DNA of 64,000 nt from Bradyrhizobium sp. CCBAU 051011 (GTDB lineage: Bacteria > Pseudomonadota > Alphaproteobacteria > Rhizobiales > Xanthobacteraceae), in contig NZ_CP022222.1 of assembly GCF_009930815.1 (NCBI RefSeq), forward strand, positions 3,886,501 through 3,950,500, read 5' to 3'. A program made the position numbers and the translations under genes. Positions 9,474 to 18,905 of the stretch are shown here, in pieces. The stretch's first letter is position 1; every line of letters begins with the position of its first letter. The notes beneath the pieces were generated by a model. The model saw nothing but the letters and a program-made list of their open reading frames with translations, did not search any database and was not told the origin of the DNA.

Positions 9474-10091
9474 TCATTTGCGGCGAGATTGATCGCGCAA
9501 GCGCACATAGGCGGGTCGGGCCAGGCAGGCGTCCAGCCATCGTGTCAGCTCCGGGTAAGCCGACAAGTCCATTCTTGCCATTTTTCCCCACGTCAGGATG
9601 CCCGCGACGTTAAGGTCGGCGACTGTAAAGCTGTTCCCCGCCAAATAGCCGCGTGCGGCCAGGGCGTCGTTCAGCACACCCAGGGGCTTCTTCAGCAGCA
9701 ATTCGTTCCGCGCTGTCACGGAGGGGTCGCGCGCAAACTCCGCCAGCAATGCGCGGTGCTCCAGAAAATTGAGTAGCAGGTGTTCAATCTCCAACACCGC
9801 CCAGAAGCTCCACTGCGCGGCGAGGCCCAGCACTTCCGGGCCGGCGCAATGCATCGGGCCGTCATACTTTTGCGCGAGGTAGAGATTGATCGCCATCGAT
9901 TCCCACAGCACCAGATCGCCATCGACCAGAGTCGGAATTCGTGCATTTGGATTCAATCGCAGATATTCTGCGGTCTGCAGATCGTCTGCACGCGTAGTTT
10001 TTTCCACTATCTGATAAGGCTTCCCGACTTCCTCGAGCATCCATAGACACCGCATCGCGCGCGATCTCGGATTTCCATAAAGCTGCAGCAT
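9474..10091 (-). CDS. Glutathione S-transferase family protein
   Basis: The 205-residue cytosolic protein has an N-terminal thioredoxin-fold domain (MLQLYGNPRSRAMRCLWML, the serine near residue 10 being the likely glutathione-activating residue; NARIPTLVDGDLVLWESMAI with the cis-proline and ESMAI glutathione-binding turn). A helical C-terminal domain carries FTVADLNVAGIL. The ATG at 10091 is chosen because the family start MLQLYG lies there; upstream in-frame codons look non-coding. The substrate is unknown. It converges on kdpE. Confidence 0.88.
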   Translation of the reverse strand: MLQLYGNPRSRAMRCLWMLEEVGKPYQIVEKTTRADDLQTAEYLRLNPNARIPTLVDGDLVLWESMAINLYLAQKYDGPMHCAGPEVLGLAAQWSFWAVLEIEHLLLNFLEHRALLAEFARDPSVTARNELLLKKPLGVLNDALAARGYLAGNSFTVADLNVAGILTWGKMARMDLSAYPELTRWLDACLARPAYVRLRDQSRRK

Positions 10092-10303
10092 CGTTGGGCT
10101 CCCGTAATGCGGGTTTAGTCTGGCGGCAAGCAAATCTACCGGCTTTCCATCGCTTCCGATAGCTGGCCACAACCGTCCGCGCGTTGGTCTGCCACGGGGC
10201 AGCTTGCCGCATGCGATGTAACGACAACGTGGTATGCTTTCATCTGGGGATCTGACCCGGACTTCGCACGCCCACGTGAATCAGAGCAGGAGGACGTACG
10301 GCC

Positions 10304-10909
10304 ATGGCTGAGAGTGTCATGTATCACGAAGGTAACAGGCAATTGCAGGATCGGTTCGACAGCCGCCGGATTTCGGACCGGCTGGAAGAGAAACTGATGC
10401 GCAAGGAATTCATCGCTGACGACAAGCAGTATATCGAAAGCCTGCCGTATTTCTTTCTGGCAACGGCGGACGCCGAGGGCCGGCCCGATTGCTCGTTCAA
10501 GGGCGGAGCGCCGGGTTTTGTGCGCGTCACCGGGCCTTCCGAGCTCGCATTCCCCGACTATGACGGCAACGGCATGTTCAAGAGCCTCGGCAACATTGTC
10601 GCCAATGCCAATGTCGGTCTGCTGTTTATTGCCATGCACGACAAACCGAAACGTTTGCGGATCAACGGCAGCGCCACGGTGAGCGACAACGATCCGCTGC
10701 TCGCGGAAACCCTCGGCGCGCAGCTTATCGTTCGCGTGACCGCGCGCGCGATCTTTCCGAATTGTCCGCGCTATATTCCGACGATGGGTGCGATCGAGCC
10801 ATCGATCTATGTGCCCCAGGCCGGCCAGGACGCCCCGGAGCCGGCGTGGAAGGGATTTGCGGACTTCAAGGACTGTATCCACCCGCGGCAGCCGACATTC
10901 AAGGGCTAG
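10304..10909 (+). CDS. Pyridoxamine 5'-phosphate oxidase-family flavoprotein
   Basis: The 201-residue protein has the split-barrel FMN-binding fold of the PPOX class. Markers are FFLATADAEGRPDCSFKGG near residue 50, DYDGNGMFKSLGNI and a VGLLFIAMHDKPKRLRINGSA strand pair. It belongs to the PPOX class rather than the vitamin B6 enzyme PdxH itself, and the true substrate is unknown (members reduce flavins, F420 substrates or haem-related compounds). An AGGAGG ribosome site precedes the ATG at 10304. It appears to be a single gene, divergent from the transferase. Confidence 0.8.
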   Translation: MAESVMYHEGNRQLQDRFDSRRISDRLEEKLMRKEFIADDKQYIESLPYFFLATADAEGRPDCSFKGGAPGFVRVTGPSELAFPDYDGNGMFKSLGNIVANANVGLLFIAMHDKPKRLRINGSATVSDNDPLLAETLGAQLIVRVTARAIFPNCPRYIPTMGAIEPSIYVPQAGQDAPEPAWKGFADFKDCIHPRQPTFKG

Positions 10910-10949
10910 CGGCAACCGCGCAGGAAATCGTGAGGTCTCGGAAGCGGAG

Positions 10950-11564
10950 CTAGAACCACGGCTCCTCATAGACCGGCTTGCCGTCGATCAGCAGCCGCTT
11001 GATGGCGGCGCGTCCGGAGGGGAGGACTGCCGCGACGACCAACAGCTTGCGCTGGTTGCGGAGATCTTCGAGCTTCCGGCCTTCACCCTCGGGAACGAAA
11101 TAGCTTTCGAGGTTGTAGTTGATCGTGAGCTTTTCGCAGAAGACATCCGACTTCGAGCCGCAGCTAGCGCCATAGGTGACGCGGCCACGGATCAACACCT
11201 CGTGGCTCGCAACCGCGACGGGGGCGGTATGGACCGAGATCGGCTCATGGACGCCGTCGCGATTGGGCGTGAGCTTGACATACACCAGCGGATTGCGTTC
11301 GCCGGAGGGCTGGTTCTGAAGCGGGCCCGCCGGCAGTTGCGTAATGTCGTAGCCTAGGACGACGTAGTCGCCGCGCAGGAAATCCCTGGGGTCGACGGGG
11401 CGGGTCTGCAAGGTCACTTCCGTGCCGTCACGCAGGACCTGCATCCGATCGACGATCATCACGCCCAGCAGCGCGATCTGAACCAGCGCGGCGACGCCGA
11501 ATAACACGAATTTTGGAATGCGCGACCAGAGAGCAGCGAGGGATGTAACGGAGCCTGTGATCAT
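10950..11564 (-). CDS. GDYXXLXY-domain membrane-anchored protein
   Basis: The 204-residue protein has one N-terminal membrane helix (FVLFGVAALVQIALLGVMIV) and the namesake motif GDYVVLGY near residue 66 in an outer domain. Two cysteines (ASCGSKSDVFC) could form a disulfide. Its ATG overlaps the stop of the upstream DUF2157 gene by four bases, which implies translational coupling. The two families are often neighbours in proteobacteria and probably act together in the envelope. The biochemical role is not known. Confidence 0.85.
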   Translation of the reverse strand: MITGSVTSLAALWSRIPKFVLFGVAALVQIALLGVMIVDRMQVLRDGTEVTLQTRPVDPRDFLRGDYVVLGYDITQLPAGPLQNQPSGERNPLVYVKLTPNRDGVHEPISVHTAPVAVASHEVLIRGRVTYGASCGSKSDVFCEKLTINYNLESYFVPEGEGRKLEDLRNQRKLLVVAAVLPSGRAAIKRLLIDGKPVYEEPWF

Positions 11565-12826
11565 TCGCGGGCCCTCGGCACAAAGCGATTGAGGACCAGG
11601 GCAAGGGCAACAGCGACGATGCCGGCCGCGGCGAGGAATATCGAACGATTCAACAGCGATCCCTTCACCGCCCATGTGATGGCCGCGATAACGCCCGCGA
11701 TGCCGAGCCAGCCGGCGACGATCCGCGGACGGGTGGTGTCCAGCATACCGGAAACAACAAGGCAGAGCATGGCGCACAGCAGAGCGGCATAGGCCAGCCA
11801 TGGTTCGCTCGATTGCTGAGGCGTCCATGCGGCCGCGGCAGCAAGGACAAGCCCGATCGCGCCTGCGGCGAAGGCCGTGCCGATCCGGCGTGCCGTCGCG
11901 GCGGTGGCAACGGCGAAGATCACGCCGGTGACGCCACATGAGACGATCCAAAGCGGCTGGTTTGCCAACCCCGTGTGGCTGCGGAAAACCTCGTTGGCCA
12001 TCACCGCTTCCAGGATCGCGACGCCCGCCAGCGCAAGAGCGCCGTAGGTCGACAGGACGGATCCTGCGCGAGCCGGGCGCTCCCAGGTTGAAGCGGCAAG
12101 CGCCAGTCCGCCGCCGAACAGCAATGCTGCGCCATTGGCGAGCATGAACGACGGCCGGATATGAAGATGAGGCTCAAACGAAGCAGCAAGCCACCACGGA
12201 AGTGCCGCGACGGCTACGAGATGCGCCGCCACGCGCGAGTTCCAGGCCAGAGCGAGGCCGCCCGCGATAAGCCAGAACGCCGCGAATGCGAAATGCGGAA
12301 CATCGGTTTCGATGGTGCGCATCCAGCTCCAAATGATTGCGGCAGCGAGCGCCACCGCCAGTGCGCCGCGCGAGCCGGTTAGCGCCGCCGCCGCGAGCGC
12401 ACCCATTGCCCACAGCAGCATGCCGCCCGCAAAGTCGCCGCCCAGGTGATACATCTGGCCGACCAACGCGATCGCAGCACCAAAGATGATCGCACCCACG
12501 GCAGCGCAAAGATCGGCGAGCACCGCCTGGCCGGCGCGAGCGAACCAGCCGCCGAAGCCATGGGCGACGAGAACGCCGGCAAACAGCATTGCCAAACGCA
12601 GCGGCCGCGCGAGTTCAATCCAATGAGCCGCGACGAATGCCAGGAATGCCGCGGCAATCAAAAGACCGCCGACGATGGCCACCACCACCGCGATGTTGAC
12701 GCCGGAGGCAAGCGGTGGAAGCGTGACCCGGATGGCGGTGCCAACCGCCGGCGTGATCACGCCATCGGCTTCCCATCGCGCAAGATCAGCTTCTAGGCGC
12801 TGCCGATAGGCCCGGTCAAACATCAT
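11561..12826 (-). CDS. DUF2157 polytopic membrane protein
   Basis: The 421-residue protein has a short cytoplasmic N-terminus (YRQRLEADLARWEADGVITP, typical of DUF2157) followed by about twelve hydrophobic segments. Two adjacent ATG codons (12826, 12823) could start it. It is the first gene of a two-gene unit with the GDYXXLXY protein. The function is unknown; a transporter or envelope scaffold is possible but unsupported. Confidence 0.85.
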   Translation of the reverse strand: MMFDRAYRQRLEADLARWEADGVITPAVGTAIRVTLPPLASGVNIAVVVAIVGGLLIAAAFLAFVAAHWIELARPLRLAMLFAGVLVAHGFGGWFARAGQAVLADLCAAVGAIIFGAAIALVGQMYHLGGDFAGGMLLWAMGALAAAALTGSRGALAVALAAAIIWSWMRTIETDVPHFAFAAFWLIAGGLALAWNSRVAAHLVAVAALPWWLAASFEPHLHIRPSFMLANGAALLFGGGLALAASTWERPARAGSVLSTYGALALAGVAILEAVMANEVFRSHTGLANQPLWIVSCGVTGVIFAVATAATARRIGTAFAAGAIGLVLAAAAAWTPQQSSEPWLAYAALLCAMLCLVVSGMLDTTRPRIVAGWLGIAGVIAAITWAVKGSLLNRSIFLAAAGIVAVALALVLNRFVPRARE

Positions 12827-12989
12827 GGCGGCCGATCAGTTCGCACGCCGTGTGATGGCGTCAAAACAGGTGATGCTTGGGTGCGGTGACGCAAGCATCA
12901 AGATCGACTTCAGGCACGGCATTGATGGCCCCCAATGGCCACACCAAGCTATCATCTTTGCGGTTGCATTGGAATGGCCACCTCGCCCT

Positions 12990-14597
12990 TTAGATCGCCG
13001 TCATCTCGCCCTTGGTGCAGGCTTCCCGCAACTTGAACTTCTGGATCTTGCCCGATCCGGTTAGCGGGAAGGCGTCGACGACGTACCAGTGTTTCGGCGT
13101 CTTGTGCGGGGCGAGCGCGGCGCGCATGTAGTCGATCATCTCATCCTTGTCGATGACGGCCCCCGGCGCCGGGCGGATGAAGGCTGCGACTTCTTCACCC
13201 CATTTCTCGTGGGGCAGGCCGATCACGGCGACTTCACCGACCTTGGGGTGCTTGAACAGCAGCTCTTCCAGCTCGCGCGGATAGATGTTTTCGCCGCCGC
13301 GGATGATCATGTCCTTGAGACGGCCTTCCACCGTGCAATAGCCCCGCGCGTCCATCGCGCAGAGATCGCCGGTATGCAGCCAGCCGTCGGCGTCGATCGC
13401 GGCCGATGTCGCGTCGGGCATTTCGAAGTAACCGATCATCACGTGATAGCCGCGGGTGCAGAACTCGCCGATGGTGCCGATCGGCACCGTCTCGCCGGTG
13501 TTCGGGTCGATGATCTTGGTTTCCATATTGGGCAGCGGTAGGCCGATCGTGTTGGCCTTGTCCTCGACGCTATCGGTGGTGCGGGTTTGCGCCGCGACCG
13601 GGGAGCACTCGGTCTGGCCGAACACGATCGTAAAGGGCGCGCCGAGCTTTTCCTCCAGCAGCCGTACCAGCGAGGCCGGCACCGTGGAGCCGCCGGAGCA
13701 GATCGCCTTGACTGCCGAAAGATCGGTCGCCGCGAATGTCGGATGCTCCAGCATCGCCACCAGCATGGTGGGCACGCCGAGCATCGCATTGCCGCGGTAG
13801 GTCCCGAGCATTTCCAGTACGAGGCCGGGCTCGAAGGCCTCGACCAGCACCTGGGTCGCCGCTTTCGATACCGCGCCGATCACGCAACAGACGCAGCCGC
13901 CGGTGTGAAACAGCGGCATCGTGGTGACGAAGACGTCGCCGGCATCGACACCCATCCGGTCGGCGGTGTCGGCGCCGTTGTTGAGCAGTCCGCGATGACG
14001 GAGCAAGGCGCCTTTCGGGAAACCCGTCGTGCCCGAGGTGTACTGGATCATGACGGGATCGTCGGGAGTAACGTCCGGCAGCTTGATGTTGTCGTCGTCG
14101 CCTGCCGCGATGAAAGCGTTCCAGTCGTCGAAGCAGATGATCTCGCGCAGTTCCGGGCAGTTCGCTGCCACCGCCTGCACTGTCTCCAGCATTGGATTGC
14201 CACGAAAATCGTTGACGACGAAGACGCCGGCCGAGCGTGATTGCTTCAGCACATATTCGACTTCCCTGGCGCGGAAGGCCGGGTTGACGGTGACGAGCAC
14301 CATGCCGGCGAGCCCCGCGCCGAATTCCAGCATCATCCATTCCGGAATATTCTGCGCCCAGACCGCGATGCGCTCGCCCTGCTTGAAGCGGGTCAGCAGC
14401 GCTCGGGCGGTCCGCTCCGCCTCCCGATAGAACTCCGCATAGGTCCATTGCCGCCGCAGCGCGGGGTCGGGAACGCCCGCAATCAGGGCCAGACGATCGG
14501 GCGCCGTCTCGGCCGCCTTGCGCAGGAGATCGCCGAACGTCATCTCGCGTACTGCAGGCGTGGCCGGTCCTGCGACGTGCGACTTCGTCAATGCCAT
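12990..14597 (-). CDS. Acyl-CoA synthetase (AMP-forming), FadD/AlkK-like
   Basis: This 535-residue member of the ANL adenylation superfamily activates a carboxylic acid to acyl-CoA through an acyl-AMP. The P-loop-like A3 motif YTSGTTGFPKGALL lies near residue 185, the A5 region VFGQTECSP follows, and WLHTGDLCAMD carries the conserved aspartate. The C-terminal lid has the catalytic lysine in GSGKIQKFKLRE near the end. The ATG at 14597 has GGGAGG six bases upstream; a TTG just before it is less likely. Chain length and substrate cannot be read from the sequence. The gene stands alone. Confidence 0.88.
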   Translation of the reverse strand: MALTKSHVAGPATPAVREMTFGDLLRKAAETAPDRLALIAGVPDPALRRQWTYAEFYREAERTARALLTRFKQGERIAVWAQNIPEWMMLEFGAGLAGMVLVTVNPAFRAREVEYVLKQSRSAGVFVVNDFRGNPMLETVQAVAANCPELREIICFDDWNAFIAAGDDDNIKLPDVTPDDPVMIQYTSGTTGFPKGALLRHRGLLNNGADTADRMGVDAGDVFVTTMPLFHTGGCVCCVIGAVSKAATQVLVEAFEPGLVLEMLGTYRGNAMLGVPTMLVAMLEHPTFAATDLSAVKAICSGGSTVPASLVRLLEEKLGAPFTIVFGQTECSPVAAQTRTTDSVEDKANTIGLPLPNMETKIIDPNTGETVPIGTIGEFCTRGYHVMIGYFEMPDATSAAIDADGWLHTGDLCAMDARGYCTVEGRLKDMIIRGGENIYPRELEELLFKHPKVGEVAVIGLPHEKWGEEVAAFIRPAPGAVIDKDEMIDYMRAALAPHKTPKHWYVVDAFPLTGSGKIQKFKLREACTKGEMTAI

Positions 14598-14740
14598 CAA
14601 ATCCTCCCCGGTCCGGCGCCATTGTTGCCGGTGGCGTCAGTTCCCAGGGAGAAAATGCCTTTTGGTGCTGGGTAATGCAAGCGGGATAGGAAGTAGCCGA
14701 ACAGATGGAAGCGTCAGGAAGGAGGCTAAGGCAGTAAGCC

Positions 14741-14823
14741 CGTCATTGCTGTCGAGCGAAGCGAAGCAATCCACCGCTCCACACGCGCGGAGAGATGGAT
14801 TGGCTTCGCTCCTCGCAATGACG
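14741..14823. repeat. Palindromic repeat (CGTCATTGC type), second copy
   Basis: The element starts CGTCATTGCTGTCGAGCGAA and ends GGCTTCGCTCCTCGCAATGACG, so its ends are inverted relatives of each other. It matches the element at 5211-5293. It fills most of the gap between ku (ending 14838) and the acyl-CoA synthetase, where both genes run on the minus strand. Confidence 0.8.
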
Positions 14824-14837
14824 CGGATATACCTGCG

Positions 14838-15719
14838 CTAACCCGCCTTGCGGTGCCGGGCTGCGGACCGATGAGCCTTCTTCGCGGTGCGTCGCGCCGG
14901 TGCCCGCCGCGCGGTCGAGCCATGCCCGCGCCGTTTCGCCGCCTTGCCCTTCAGGCTCGCCTTCAGTGCATCCATCAGGTTGATGACGTTGTCGGGCTTT
15001 TCTTCGGGCTCGGGTAGCTTGATCGTCTTGCCGGACGCCTTGCGCCGCACCAGTGCCTTCAGCGCGTCCTCATACTCGTCCTTGAATTTCGAGGGATCGA
15101 AATGCGCGGCCTTGGTCTGCAGGATGTGGCCCGCGAGTTCGACCATGTCCTTGGTGATCTTCGGGGCCTTGATGTCCTCGAAGAAGTCGTCCTCGTCGCG
15201 CAGCTCGTATGGATAGCGCAGCGTGGTGCCGAGCAGTCCCTTGCCGAGCGGCTCAATCGCCATCACGTGCTCGCGGTTGGTCAGCACGATGCGCGCCAGC
15301 GCCACCCGATCCTCGTCCTTCATGGCGTCGCGGATCACCGCAAAGGCGTCTACCGCGGCCTTGCCGTCGGGGGCGAGATAGTAGGGATGGTTGTAGTAGC
15401 GCTTGTCGATTTCGTCCCGTGGCACAAAACTGTCGATCTCAATGGTGTGATTGCTCTCGATCTGAACGGCCTCAAGTTCCTCCTTTTCGATCTCGACATA
15501 CTGGCCCTTTTTCAGCTCATAACCGCGGCCCTTCTGGTCGCTCTCGACGACATCGCCGGTCTCGGCGTCGATCATCTGCTGCTTCAGGCGGTTGCCGGTC
15601 TCCTTGTTGATCATGTGAAAGCGGGTTTTCTCGACCGATGTCGAGGCCGGGTACAATACGACAGGACATGACACCAACGAGAGTTTCAGCGAGCCTTTCC
15701 AGTAGGCGCGGGGGGCCAT
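14838..15719 (-). CDS. ku: Non-homologous end-joining DNA-binding protein Ku
   Basis: The 293-residue bacterial Ku homodimer subunit binds double-strand break ends and recruits LigD. The N-terminus [19 protein letters not shown] and the segments [16 protein letters not shown] and [10 protein letters not shown] are typical of the Ku beta-barrel core. The C-terminus is a lysine/arginine/alanine-rich tail (about residues 260-293), as in other rhizobial Ku proteins, likely for DNA binding. GGAG lies six bases before the ATG. It is divergent from ligD, and a perfect GGAAC-N16-CGTT promoter motif lies just upstream. Confidence 0.95.
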   Translation of the reverse strand: MAPRAYWKGSLKLSLVSCPVVLYPASTSVEKTRFHMINKETGNRLKQQMIDAETGDVVESDQKGRGYELKKGQYVEIEKEELEAVQIESNHTIEIDSFVPRDEIDKRYYNHPYYLAPDGKAAVDAFAVIRDAMKDEDRVALARIVLTNREHVMAIEPLGKGLLGTTLRYPYELRDEDDFFEDIKAPKITKDMVELAGHILQTKAAHFDPSKFKDEYEDALKALVRRKASGKTIKLPEPEEKPDNVINLMDALKASLKGKAAKRRGHGSTARRAPARRTAKKAHRSAARHRKAG

Positions 15720-15747
15720 TGCAATCTCCGGGGGCGGGTTGGGTTTG

Positions 15748-15772
15748 GGAACTTCAACGGTTAGTATGGGTT
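15748..15772 (+). promoter_or_regulatory. Possible EcfG-type promoter facing ligD
   Basis: GGAAC, 16 bases, then GGTT, against the consensus GGAAC-N16/17-CGTT. It has one mismatch in the -10 element and faces the ligD start at 15821. It overlaps the opposing ku promoter, so the two -35/-10 sets interlock in about 33 bp. Confidence 0.35.
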
Positions 15773-15780
15773 TTCGTTCC
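15756..15780 (-). promoter_or_regulatory. Perfect sigma-EcfG consensus promoter for ku
   Basis: On the minus strand GGAAC is followed by 16 bases and CGTT, ending 37 bp before the ku ATG. This is the exact spacing and sequence expected for the alphaproteobacterial general stress sigma factor EcfG. It implies that ku is induced by stress or stationary phase. Confidence 0.65.
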
Positions 15781-15820
15781 GGAATGGCGGCGGGGCGATC
15801 CTGATCGTCGAGGTTTGGCC

Positions 15821-18478
15821 GTGGCGTTGAAGAAACTCAGCACGTACCGCAAGAAGCGCGATTTCGGCAAAACGGCGGAGCCCTCCGGCGACGTCAAGGT
15901 CGCGCCCGCAAAACAGCGGCGGTTCGTAATTCAGAAGCATGACGCGAGCCGGCTGCATTACGACCTCAGGCTGGAGTTCGACGGCGTCTTCAAGTCCTGG
16001 GCGGTCACCAAGGGCCCGTCGCTCGATCCGCATGACAAGCGGCTGGCGGTCGAGGTCGAGGACCATCCGCTCGACTACGGCGATTTCGAAGGCACCATTC
16101 CCGAAGGCCAGTATGGCGGCGGCACCGTGATGCTGTGGGACCGCGGCTATTGGGAATCCGATGATCCCGATCGCGGCTTCAAGAAGGGCGACCTGAAATT
16201 CACGTTGCGGGGGGACAAGCTGCATGGAAGCTGGGTGCTGGTGCGGATGCGCGGCGACCGCTATGGCGGCAAGCGCACCAACTGGCTGCTGATCAAGCAC
16301 CGCGACGAGTTCGTCAGGGAAGGCGAGGACAACGACATTCTGAATGAAGACCGTTCGGTAGCCTCCGGGCGGACGATGACGCAGATTGCGCAAGGCAAGG
16401 GTAAGGCGCCAAAGCCGTTCATGCAGGCGAAGGAAACCAAGGCCGACGCGGTCTGGCAATCGAACCGCGGCGATGCCGCCGAGGCGCGGACCCTGCGGAA
16501 AACGGCCGCCTTGCGCGCCGTTCCGGAAACCAGAACGCGCGCGCCGGCGCCAAAACCCCAGCCGAAGAAGGTCGCGGCGATGCCGGACTTCGTCGCACCG
16601 CAGCTTTGCACCGTGGTCGAGCGGCCGCCGGGCGGCGAAGGCTGGTGCCATGAAATCAAGTTCGACGGCTACCGCGTGCAGTTGCGGGTCGAGGACGGGG
16701 AAGGCGCGCTCTATACCCGCAAAGGGCTCGACTGGACCGACAAGTTCAAGGCAATCGCCGTTGAGGCGGAATCGCTTTCAGATGTGCTGATCGATGGCGA
16801 GATCGTAGCTCTCGATCATAACGGCGCGCCCAACTTCTCCACTCTGCAGGCGGCGCTGTCGGACGGCGACAGCGAGAGCCTGATCTTCTATGCGTTCGAC
16901 CTGCTGTTCGCCGATGGCGAAGATCTTCGCAAGCTCCCGCTTGGCGAACGCAAGGCGCGGCTGAAGAAGCTGCTTGAAGCGCAGAAGGGCAGGGACAAGC
17001 AGATCCGCTATGTCGAACACTTCGAAAGCAGCGGCGATGCCGTGCTGCAATCGGCGTGCAAGCTGGAACTGGAAGGGATCGTCTCCAAGAAGCTCGATGC
17101 AGCCTATCGCTCCGGCCGCACGGAAAGCTGGACCAAGGCGAAATGCCGTGCCGGGCATGAGGTGGTGCTGGGCGGCTGGAAGACCACCAACGGCAAATTC
17201 CGCTCGCTGATGGCCGGCGTCTATCGCGGCGATCATCTCGCCTTTGTCGGCATGGTCGGAACCGGCTTTGGGCAGGACAAGGTCCGCCGCATCATGCCGG
17301 CGCTGAAGGCGGCAGCCTCCGACAAGAGCCCGTTCGGCGGCAAGAACGCGCCGAAGAAAACCCGTGACGTGCATTGGCTGAAACCCGAACTGGTCGCCGA
17401 GATCGAATTCGCCGGCTTCACCGCGGACGGCAATATCCGCCAGGCCGCGTTCAAGGGCCTGCGGCAGGACAAGCCGGCCGAGGAAGTGGAGGCCGAAACC
17501 CCATCCAGGAAGGGCGTCGCGCAGCCGAAGCCGGGCAAGGCAGCGGCGGCGCGTTCAAAGCCCGCCGCCAACAAGGCTGGCGAGGTCATGGGCGTTGCGA
17601 TTTCGAAGCCGGACAAGGAGCTGTGGCCCGATATCGGCGACGGCGAGGGCGTCACCAAGCTCGACCTTGCGCAATATTTCGAAGCCGTCGGCGAATGGAT
17701 GATCGATCATATCCGGGGCTGTCCGTGCTCGATCGTCCGCGCGCCGGATGGCATCAACGGCGAAAAATTCTTTCAGCGCCACGCCATGCAGGGCGCGTCC
17801 AACCTGTTCGAGCTGGCCAAGGTTTCGGGCGACCGCAAACCCTATCTGCAGATCGACCGGATCGAGGCGTTGGCAGCGGTGGCGCAGATCGGCGGATTGG
17901 AGCTGCATCCCTGGAATTGCGCTCCCGATGCCTACGACACGCCTGGCCGGCTGGTATTCGATCTCGATCCGGCGCCCAATGTTGAATTCTTGGATGTCAT
18001 CGAGGCGGCGAAAGAAATGCGCCAGCGGCTGACCGCCGTCGGCCTCGAAAGTTTCTGCAAGACCACGGGTGGCAAGGGGCTGCACGTGGTGACGCCGCTG
18101 CTCCATGGCGCGAGGGACAAGGTGACGTGGAAGGAGGCCAAGGCGTTCGCGCAGGGCATCTGCCAGTGGATGGCCAACGACGATCCCGAGCGCTATCTGC
18201 TCAACATGTCGAAGAAGCTGCGCAAGGGAAAGATCTTCCTCGACTATCTCCGCAACGACCGGATGTCGACAGCGGTTGCTGCGCTGTCGCCCCGCGCCCG
18301 CGAGGGTGCTACCGTCTCGATGCCGCTAACCTGGGCGCAGGTGCGCGGCGATCTCGACCCGAAGAAGTATACGGTGCGCACCGTGCCGGGGCTGCTGGCG
18401 AAGACGAAGGCCTGGGACGGTTACGATGAGGCGGCGACGCCGATCAAGCCGGCGATGAAGAAGCTGGCTTCAATGTAG
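15821..18478 (+). CDS. ligD: Multifunctional ATP-dependent DNA ligase LigD
   Basis: This 885-residue end-processing and sealing enzyme works with Ku. Domain order is phosphoesterase (about 30-160, with [18 protein letters not shown] and [17 protein letters not shown]), ATP ligase (adenylated K280 in EIKFDGYR), then polymerase/primase (about 585-885, with metal-binding D714 and D716 in VFDLDPAP and the [11 protein letters not shown] motif). PE-Lig-Pol order is the one found in rhizobia and pseudomonads. The GTG at 15821 fits the family start ([14 protein letters not shown]) and has an AGG ribosome site; longer in-frame versions run into the ku promoter. Confidence 0.95.
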   Translation: MALKKLSTYRKKRDFGKTAEPSGDVKVAPAKQRRFVIQKHDASRLHYDLRLEFDGVFKSWAVTKGPSLDPHDKRLAVEVEDHPLDYGDFEGTIPEGQYGGGTVMLWDRGYWESDDPDRGFKKGDLKFTLRGDKLHGSWVLVRMRGDRYGGKRTNWLLIKHRDEFVREGEDNDILNEDRSVASGRTMTQIAQGKGKAPKPFMQAKETKADAVWQSNRGDAAEARTLRKTAALRAVPETRTRAPAPKPQPKKVAAMPDFVAPQLCTVVERPPGGEGWCHEIKFDGYRVQLRVEDGEGALYTRKGLDWTDKFKAIAVEAESLSDVLIDGEIVALDHNGAPNFSTLQAALSDGDSESLIFYAFDLLFADGEDLRKLPLGERKARLKKLLEAQKGRDKQIRYVEHFESSGDAVLQSACKLELEGIVSKKLDAAYRSGRTESWTKAKCRAGHEVVLGGWKTTNGKFRSLMAGVYRGDHLAFVGMVGTGFGQDKVRRIMPALKAAASDKSPFGGKNAPKKTRDVHWLKPELVAEIEFAGFTADGNIRQAAFKGLRQDKPAEEVEAETPSRKGVAQPKPGKAAAARSKPAANKAGEVMGVAISKPDKELWPDIGDGEGVTKLDLAQYFEAVGEWMIDHIRGCPCSIVRAPDGINGEKFFQRHAMQGASNLFELAKVSGDRKPYLQIDRIEALAAVAQIGGLELHPWNCAPDAYDTPGRLVFDLDPAPNVEFLDVIEAAKEMRQRLTAVGLESFCKTTGGKGLHVVTPLLHGARDKVTWKEAKAFAQGICQWMANDDPERYLLNMSKKLRKGKIFLDYLRNDRMSTAVAALSPRAREGATVSMPLTWAQVRGDLDPKKYTVRTVPGLLAKTKAWDGYDEAATPIKPAMKKLASM

Positions 18479-18561
18479 GGTGGGCAAAGCGAAGCGTGCC
18501 CACCATTGTCAGTGCAACGAAAAAGGTGGGCACGGCGCTTTCGCGCCTTTGCCCACCCTAC
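18475..18561. repeat. Palindromic repeat (GTAGGGTGGGC type) overlapping the ligD stop
   Basis: The element begins GTAGGGTGGGCAAAGCG and ends GCCTTTGCCCACCCTAC, its inverted counterpart. Inner arms GTGCCCACC and GGTGGGCAC add a second stem. The TAG of the first arm is the ligD stop codon. The second copy is at 35547-35636. It may act as a transcription terminator between ligD and the convergent DUF3309 gene. Confidence 0.82.
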
Positions 18562-18577
18562 AATTTTGCCCTTCCGC

Positions 18578-18742
18578 TTACAGCTTCCCAAGCAACAAAA
18601 GGATCAACAGGATCACGATCACGAGGCCCAATCCGCCGCCGCCGTAATATCCGGTGCCATAGAACGGACCGCCGCCGATGCCGCTGAATCCGCCGAGCAG
18701 GGCGATGATGAGAATGATCAGGATGATGGTGCCGATAGACAT
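18578..18742 (-). CDS. DUF3309 small membrane protein
   Basis: This 54-residue protein has two hydrophobic helices (SIGTIILIILIIALLGG and LGLVIVILLILLLLGKL) joined by a glycine/tyrosine-rich loop (GGGPFYGTGYYGGGG), the hallmark of DUF3309. Members are common in rhizobia and are often stress-associated, but no activity is known. An upstream GGAAC-N16-TGTT motif is a near match to the general stress promoter. Confidence 0.88.
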   Translation of the reverse strand: MSIGTIILIILIIALLGGFSGIGGGPFYGTGYYGGGGLGLVIVILLILLLLGKL

Positions 18743-18797
18743 AAGTCTCTCCTCAGCCCAACCGGGCGTTCTGCATGTTCTGCCCTTCATGCGGAAC

Positions 18798-18822
18798 AAC
18801 AACCGGGAGTCATCTAAGTTCC
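18798..18822 (-). promoter_or_regulatory. Near-consensus EcfG-type promoter for DUF3309
   Basis: The minus strand reads GGAAC, 16 bases, TGTT (consensus CGTT), with the -10 element about 55 bp upstream of the DUF3309 ATG. The -35 element is perfect and the -10 has one mismatch. Confidence 0.4.
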
Positions 18823-18905
18823 GCTTTGCGCGGTGATAATGCGCGCGGCTCTTCCATTCGAAGCGTGTGTAGTTACATGCAGTTAGATGAGAGAGGGATT
18901 TTGCG

